The notes beneath the pieces were generated by a model, which worked only from the letters and a program-made list of their open reading frames with translations, did not search any database and had not been told where the DNA came from. Shown here piece by piece: positions 43,243 through 47,571 of a DNA stretch of 47,571 nucleotides (positions are counted from its first letter, which is position 1; every line of letters starts with the position of its first letter). Both the position numbers and the translations under genes were made by a program. Source of the stretch: Pseudomonadota bacterium (GTDB taxonomy: Bacteria > Pseudomonadota > Alphaproteobacteria > Acetobacterales > Acetobacteraceae). The DNA is taken from assembly GCA_018240635.1 (NCBI GenBank), contig JAFEFJ010000004.1, positions 1 through 47,571 of the forward strand, given 5' to 3'.

Positions 43243-44874
43243 ATGACCCCCCGCGGCCTCCTCGCCCTGCTCTGCGGCGCCATGCTGGGCGGCGCCGCCG
43301 CCGCGAAGGCCGCCCCAGCGGAGATCTGGCTCACCGGCACCTACCGCCCGTTCGAGGAGAACGGGCCGCCCGGCAAGATGACCGACTTCATGGAGCTGTT
43401 CCGCCCCGACGCTCCCTGGCAGACGGCGGCGAAGCACACCAAGGTGTTTTCCACCTCCACCGACGTGCTGATCGGCGCGCCCGAGGATCAGCTTCGCGCC
43501 ATGTTCGCGGGCCTGAAGGCGCGCGGCATCGCCTTCGCCGCCGAGGCCGCCATCCTGCCCGACACGCGCAACTGCGGCTGGGGCGTGAAGGGCGCCGAGG
43601 GCTACACCAAGCCCGGCGTGATGAAGGCGATGGCCGAGCGAATCAAGCGCCTCGGCGGCACGTTGGACTACATCGCGATGGACGAGCCGCTGTGGTTCGG
43701 CCACCACGACAGCCGTCCCGGCATGTGCCGCACGCCCATCGAGGAGATGGCGCGCGACGTCGCCGCGCAGGTCGCGGCGATGCGGCAGGTGTTCCCCGCG
43801 ATGCGCGTGGGCGACATCGAGCCCATCGGCAACCCGGAGCCGAAGGACTGGCTCGCACAGATCGCGCAATGGTCGGATGCCTATCGCCGCGCCACGGGCG
43901 AGAAGCTCGCCTTCATCCGCGCCGACGTGAACTGGTCCGGCCCCTGGCGGCCTGCGCTCGCCGGCTTCGTCCGCCAGCTCCGCCAGGAAGGCATCGGCTA
44001 CGGCATCATCTACAACGGCGGCGCCGGCAGCCGCACCGCGCAGCAATGGGCGCGCCAGGCGGAGGAGGAATTCGCGGGCCTTGAGACCGATCCGGCGATG
44101 GTGCCGGACCACGCGATGTTCCAGTCCTGGACGCCCTGGCCGAAGCGCAACCTGCCGGAGACCGAGTCCGGCACGCTGACCAACCTGATCGTCCGCTACC
44201 TCGCCGCCGAATCGCGCCTGACGCTCGCGCGCGAGGGCAATAGCCTCGCCGGGCGGCTGACGGATGCCGCCGGCAAGCCGATCGCCGGCGCGCGCATCGC
44301 GGTGCAGGCCATCGGCAACGGCCGCGCCCGCCTCGGCGTCACCGAAACCGTCACCGGCCAGGTGCCCGCCGCCGCCGCCTCGGCGCTGTTCGCGCTTCGG
44401 ATCAACATGGAATGCCGCTGCGACGGCCCGGCCGACGTGGCGTTCGGCCGTCTCACCTATGCCGAGCCCGGCCGCCCGCCCGTGGCGATGACGCTCGCTT
44501 CCCGCAAGTCGGAAAGCGTGGGCGGGCTCGACCGCTACGTCGCCGCGCCCGGCCAGCAGGTGCTCATCAACACCGCCTCATTCCCGGTCACGCCGGGCGC
44601 GAACTTCACCCTCACGGTGCCGATGCAGGCCTCCGCCGCCTCGGCAGACAGCGGCGTGGTGGGCGTCGTGTTCCTCGACAAATCCGGCAACGGCATCCAG
44701 CGCCGCGTCGTGCCCTTCGCCGCCGGCCGCGCCGCGGCGGGCGATGCTGTCACCGGCGCCGACGGCCGCTTCGCCGCCCGCCCGCCCGCCGACCTGCTGC
44801 GGGATTCCCCGGGCTGGCAGGCCGAGTTCGCCGGCAGCCCCGCCTACCGCCTCGCGATCGCCCGCGCGCAGTAG
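43243..44874 (+). CDS. Secreted protein with a barrel-like N-terminal domain, possible glycan hydrolase
   Basis: A 543-residue exported protein: signal peptide LLALLCGAMLGGAAAAKA, cleavage near AKA-AP. Residues about 26-310 alternate strand and helix in a TIM-barrel-like way, with acidic residues at strand ends: DYIAMDEPLWFGH (Asp147-Glu148), VGDIEP (Asp191, Glu193) and IRADVNW (Asp228). This is the pattern of many glycoside hydrolases, though I do not recognise a named family. From about 325 a LAGRLTDAAGKPIAGARIAV segment looks like a carboxypeptidase-regulatory or Ig-like module, and the rest is beta-rich. GAGG precedes the ATG. A glycan-cleaving or binding role is inferred from context with the glycosyltransferases. 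Confidence 0.55.
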   Translation: MTPRGLLALLCGAMLGGAAAAKAAPAEIWLTGTYRPFEENGPPGKMTDFMELFRPDAPWQTAAKHTKVFSTSTDVLIGAPEDQLRAMFAGLKARGIAFAAEAAILPDTRNCGWGVKGAEGYTKPGVMKAMAERIKRLGGTLDYIAMDEPLWFGHHDSRPGMCRTPIEEMARDVAAQVAAMRQVFPAMRVGDIEPIGNPEPKDWLAQIAQWSDAYRRATGEKLAFIRADVNWSGPWRPALAGFVRQLRQEGIGYGIIYNGGAGSRTAQQWARQAEEEFAGLETDPAMVPDHAMFQSWTPWPKRNLPETESGTLTNLIVRYLAAESRLTLAREGNSLAGRLTDAAGKPIAGARIAVQAIGNGRARLGVTETVTGQVPAAAASALFALRINMECRCDGPADVAFGRLTYAEPGRPPVAMTLASRKSESVGGLDRYVAAPGQQVLINTASFPVTPGANFTLTVPMQASAASADSGVVGVVFLDKSGNGIQRRVVPFAAGRAAAGDAVTGADGRFAARPPADLLRDSPGWQAEFAGSPAYRLAIARAQ

Positions 44875-45037
44875 CCCCGCCGCCGCGTCCGGCCATCGCG
44901 TGCCGCGCAGCGGCCAGGCAATCCAGCGCAGGGCGGTTGCCCACACTGAATCGTTACGCCACCAGGAGGCAGCCCGCGGTGACGAACACCGGTGGCTGAT
45001 GTGGTAAGGGAGGCCGACGTCACCGAAGGAGCCGAGT
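44875..45037 (+). promoter_or_regulatory. Intergenic region before the stand-alone methyltransferase gene
   Basis: A 163-base gap without a supported gene. It holds a weak inverted repeat, GGTGACG (44978-44984) and CGTCACC (45018-45024), 33 bases apart, and a good Shine-Dalgarno GAAGGAG before 45038. The base composition drops here compared with the upstream operon, consistent with a separate promoter for the next gene. Confidence 0.35.
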
Positions 45038-45814
45038 ATGAGCGCTAGCACCAATTGGGCCTATACTCCCGGCCAACCGCCGCAGCCGCAGTCGGTGCCG
45101 GATCTGACGGGCGAGTTCTACACGACCGTTCTGCGGCGGCTACACACGGAGCTGCGGCCAAGCTCCTACCTGGAAATCGGAACCCAGTTCGGCGATTCCC
45201 TGGCGTTCGTCGCCTGCCCGTCCATCGCCATAGACCCCGGGTTCCACATGAAGACGAACGTCATCGGGACCAAGAGCATCTGCGCATTCTACCAGATGCA
45301 GAGCGACGATTATTTCGCGCGACATGATCCGAAGGCCGTGCTCGGCGGCCCCATCGAGATGGCCTTCCTGGACGGGATGCATCGCTGCGAATTTCTGCTG
45401 CGCGATTTCATAAACGTCGAGCGGCACGCTAAGTGGAACTCGGTCGTCATCCTGCATGACTGCATCCCGGTCGAAACGACGATCGCCGAGCGCGCTCGGG
45501 GGGGAACGCCGGTGGAAGAAAGCCGCAAGGGCTGGTGGCTCGGCGACGTATGGCGCACGTTGCTGGCGCTGATGCGGCGCCGTCCGGACCTTCGGATCGT
45601 GGTACTCGACGCGCCTCCGTCGGGGCTTGTCTGCATCACCAATCTCGACCCGGATTCCACCGTGCTCGCCGACAACTACGCCGATGCCGTGGATGAGATG
45701 CTCGGCTGGTCGCTGTACGAGATCGGCCTGTCCAAGTTCCACGCAATGGTGGGCCTGCAGTCCACCGCGAATTTCGACACCAACGAGAAGATCACCCGCC
45801 GGTTCTGGCTGTAG
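45038..45814 (+). CDS. Methyltransferase-like protein, paralogue of the fusion's C-terminal domain
   Basis: A 258-residue class I methyltransferase-like protein. It matches the second half of the fusion protein at 40540 through YLEIGTQFGDSLA, AIDPGFH, QSDDYF, AFLDGMHRCEFLLRDFINVE, ILHDCIP, GDVWR and LDPDSTVLADNYA. Seen motifs fit a Rossmann methyltransferase but the glycine-rich loop is short, and the conserved Asp-Gly-x-His-Arg and His-Asp-Cys suggest metal or catalytic roles. It contains rare codons such as ATA twice, unlike its neighbours, hinting at recent arrival. Substrate unknown; sugar methylation is a fair guess. Confidence 0.7.
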   Translation: MSASTNWAYTPGQPPQPQSVPDLTGEFYTTVLRRLHTELRPSSYLEIGTQFGDSLAFVACPSIAIDPGFHMKTNVIGTKSICAFYQMQSDDYFARHDPKAVLGGPIEMAFLDGMHRCEFLLRDFINVERHAKWNSVVILHDCIPVETTIAERARGGTPVEESRKGWWLGDVWRTLLALMRRRPDLRIVVLDAPPSGLVCITNLDPDSTVLADNYADAVDEMLGWSLYEIGLSKFHAMVGLQSTANFDTNEKITRRFWL

Positions 45815-45910
45815 GCTGCCGTCCGCCCGCGGGCTGAGGGGGATGCGTCAACCGCTTTCCTCGCCACCCTGTTTCGTGTTCCAACTGACGCGCAAACGAT
45901 GGGGAACACC

Positions 45911-47077
45911 ATGCCGCGCACGCTGCTTGCCGCCGCCCTCCTCGCGCTTGGACTTGCCGCCCCGCCTGCCCGCGCGGCGGAGCCGGTCCATGTCGCCCTC
46001 GTCGCCGTGCTCAGCGGGCCGCAGGCCACACTGGGGCGGCAGATCAAGGACGGGTTCCAGCTCGGCCTCGACACGCTCGGCGGCAAGCTCGGCGGCGCGC
46101 CGGTGGAGCTGACGGTCATCGACGACGAGATGAAGCCCGACAACGCAGTGAACAAGCTGCGCGGCGCGCTGGAAAGCCAAAAGACGCCGATCGTCGTCGG
46201 CCCCGTGTTCAGCAACATCCTGGCCGCGATCCTGAAGCCCGCGATCGAGGGCGGCGCCATCCTGATCAGCCCGAACGCCGGACCATCGACGCTCGCGGGG
46301 AAGGGGTGCAGCCCGTATTTCTTCTCCACCAGCTACCAGAACGATCAGGTGCACGCCGTGCTCGGCAAGGTCGCGCAGGACCGCGGCTACAAGCGCGTGG
46401 TGCTGCTCGCGCCCAACTACCAGGCCGGGCGCGACGCGATGGCCGGGTTCAAGCGGTTCTACAAGGGCGAGGTCGCGGACGAGCTGTACGTTCCGCTGAC
46501 GCAGATGGATTTCCAGTCCGAGCTTGCCCGCATCGCCGCCGACAAGCCCGACGCGGTGTTCGCCTTCATGCCCGGCGGCCTCGGCATCAATCTGGTGAAG
46601 CAGTACCGGCAGGCGGGGCTTGCCAACATCCCGTTCCTGTCGGCCTTCACCGTCGATGAGAGCGTGCTGCCCGCCGAGGGCGACGCCGCGCTCGGCTTCT
46701 ACTCGGGCGCCAACTGGGCGCCGGACATGAACAACCCGGCGAGCAAGGCCTTCGTCGCGGCGTTCGAGAAAGCCTACGGGTACGTGCCCGGCACCTATGC
46801 CGCGCAGGCGTTCGACACCGCGCTGCTGCTGAACGCGGCGCTGACCAAGACGGGCGGCGATGCGTCCGACCGCGAGAAGCTGCGGGCCGCGCTGGAGACC
46901 GCGAAGTTCGACAGCGTGCGCGGCGATTTCCGTTTCGGCGTCAACCACTATCCGATCCAGAACTTCTATCTCGCGCAGGTCGCCAAGCGGCCCGACGGCA
47001 AGTACCAGACCGAGATCCGCGAACTGGTGTTCAAGGACGAGGTCGATCCTTATGCCGCCGAGTGCAGGATGAAGTGA
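45911..47077 (+). CDS. Branched-chain amino-acid-type ABC transporter binding protein
   Basis: A 388-residue periplasmic binding protein of the LivK/Leu-Ile-Val family. Signal peptide MPRTLLAAALLALGLAAPPA then RAAEP. The mature start VHVALVAVLSGPQATLGRQI and the VELTVIDDEMKPDNAVNKLR region are typical of peripheral-binding fold type I proteins. The end, QTEIRELVFKDEVDPYAAEC, is common in Acetobacteraceae and Burkholderiales homologues. ATG at 45911 with GGGGAA about 6 bases upstream is preferred over ATG 45899. Ligands in this family range from amino acids to amides and aromatic acids. The permease gene follows after 37 bases. Confidence 0.9.
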   Translation: MPRTLLAAALLALGLAAPPARAAEPVHVALVAVLSGPQATLGRQIKDGFQLGLDTLGGKLGGAPVELTVIDDEMKPDNAVNKLRGALESQKTPIVVGPVFSNILAAILKPAIEGGAILISPNAGPSTLAGKGCSPYFFSTSYQNDQVHAVLGKVAQDRGYKRVVLLAPNYQAGRDAMAGFKRFYKGEVADELYVPLTQMDFQSELARIAADKPDAVFAFMPGGLGINLVKQYRQAGLANIPFLSAFTVDESVLPAEGDAALGFYSGANWAPDMNNPASKAFVAAFEKAYGYVPGTYAAQAFDTALLLNAALTKTGGDASDREKLRAALETAKFDSVRGDFRFGVNHYPIQNFYLAQVAKRPDGKYQTEIRELVFKDEVDPYAAECRMK

Positions 47078-47114
47078 CGAGGGCAGGCGCGCGGAGGGCG
47101 GCGCGCCCGGTCCC

Positions 47115-47571
47115 ATGAACGCCACCCTCCTTGTCGTGCAGGCGCTGAACGGCGTGCAGCTCGGGCTGCTGCTGTTCCTGATCGCGGCGGGGCTGACGCT
47201 GGTGTTCGGAGTGATGGACTTCATCAACCTCGCGCACGGCGTGCAGTACATGCTGGGCGCCTATCTCGCCGTGACCTTCGCCGCGCTCACCGGATCGTTC
47301 TGGCTCGGCGTGCCGCTTGCCGTGCTGGCGGCGGGCGCGGTCGGGCTCGCGCTGGAGCTCGCGGTCTTCCGCCACCTGATCGTGCGCGACCATCTGGTGC
47401 AGGTGCTCGGCACCTTCGGCGTGATTCTGTTCCTGAACGAGGCGGTGCGCACGCTGTGGGGCACCGCGCCGCTTTCCCTTGCGATGCCCGATCTGCTGTC
47501 GGGCTCGGTGCCGCTGATGCCGGGGATGCGCTATCCGGTCTATCGCCTCGCGCTGATCGCGGTCGCGCTTG
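47115..47571 (+). CDS. Branched-chain amino-acid-type ABC transporter permease (partial)
   Basis: The frame opens at ATG 47115 and runs off the right edge after 152 codons. It reads MNATLLVVQALNGVQLGLLL, then LIAAGLTLVFGVMDFINLAH and GVQYMLGAYLAV, the LivH permease pattern with the conserved GLTLVFG...NLAHG block. At least three membrane helices are visible. It follows the binding protein gene by 37 bases and is the next cistron of the same transporter operon; the rest (second permease, two ATPases) would lie beyond the window. Confidence 0.92.
   Translation, partial: MNATLLVVQALNGVQLGLLLFLIAAGLTLVFGVMDFINLAHGVQYMLGAYLAVTFAALTGSFWLGVPLAVLAAGAVGLALELAVFRHLIVRDHLVQVLGTFGVILFLNEAVRTLWGTAPLSLAMPDLLSGSVPLMPGMRYPVYRLALIAVAL

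Noticed and set aside
1-47571. CRISPR arrays, transposase genes, tRNA or rRNA genes
   Set aside because: None seen: no regularly spaced repeats, no transposase motifs and no recognisable tRNA or rRNA sequence on either strand by eye.

Overview
This GC-rich window reads as chromosomal DNA of an alphaproteobacterium, probably Rhodospirillales and tentatively an Acetobacteraceae such as a Roseomonas relative. The evidence is the Caulobacter-type flagellar genes (flbT, flaF, flbD, fliF-fliG-fliH-fliN order, a DUF1217 protein), a DUF2842 membrane protein, and a TctC-like periplasmic protein. The lineage is inferred from gene content only. I saw no rRNA, tRNA, CRISPR array, insertion sequence or phage gene, and no gene-free stretch longer than about 300 bases.

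Layout. (1) 1-6310: a winged-helix/TolB-like/TPR regulator, a class III aminotransferase, a DUF2842 protein, apt, a TctC-like protein and a GT4-type glycosyltransferase. (2) 6404-17723, all minus strand: hook and filament genes read flgE, flgK, flgL, flagellin, flbT, flaF, DUF1217. They are followed by three putative modification enzymes: a TPR methyltransferase, a TPR O-GlcNAc-transferase-like enzyme and a small methyltransferase. (3) 18014-30209, all plus strand: fliK, flgD, then fliF, fliG, fliH, fliN, flbD, flhA, flhF, flhG. These encode hook-length control, the hook cap, the MS ring and switch, a sigma-54 activator, the export gate and the placement GTPase/ATPase. (4) 30225-34708: an SGNH-hydrolase-like protein, an isolated urocanate hydratase (hutU), a small lipoprotein, an L,D-transpeptidase, and a decayed 100-base fragment of a second hutU. 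(5) 34708-40313: a small-molecule metabolism group (membrane protein, double CMD-domain protein, VOC protein, BKACE enzyme, divergent AraC regulator, PaiB-like FMN protein, 2-keto-4-pentenoate hydratase-like enzyme). (6) 40540-45814: a glycan group with a glycosyltransferase-methyltransferase fusion, a GT61-like transferase, a secreted barrel-like protein, and a stand-alone paralogue of the fused methyltransferase domain. (7) 45911 to the right edge: start of a branched-chain amino-acid-type ABC transporter (binding protein, then a permease cut by the window).

How it fits together. The 290-base gap between flgE and fliK holds a good sigma-54 -24/-12 element on each strand and an inverted repeat between them. 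This fits FlbD/sigma-54 control of late flagellar genes, and flbD lies in the plus-strand operon. A CtrA-like site lies upstream of fliF. The flagellin mRNA leader can form two mutually exclusive hairpins, one of which hides the ribosome binding site. Because flbT (known in Caulobacter to act on flagellin mRNA) lies just downstream, this leader is the most interesting regulatory candidate. The enzymes after flaF look like a flagellin glycosylation/methylation module comparable to Caulobacter FlmG.
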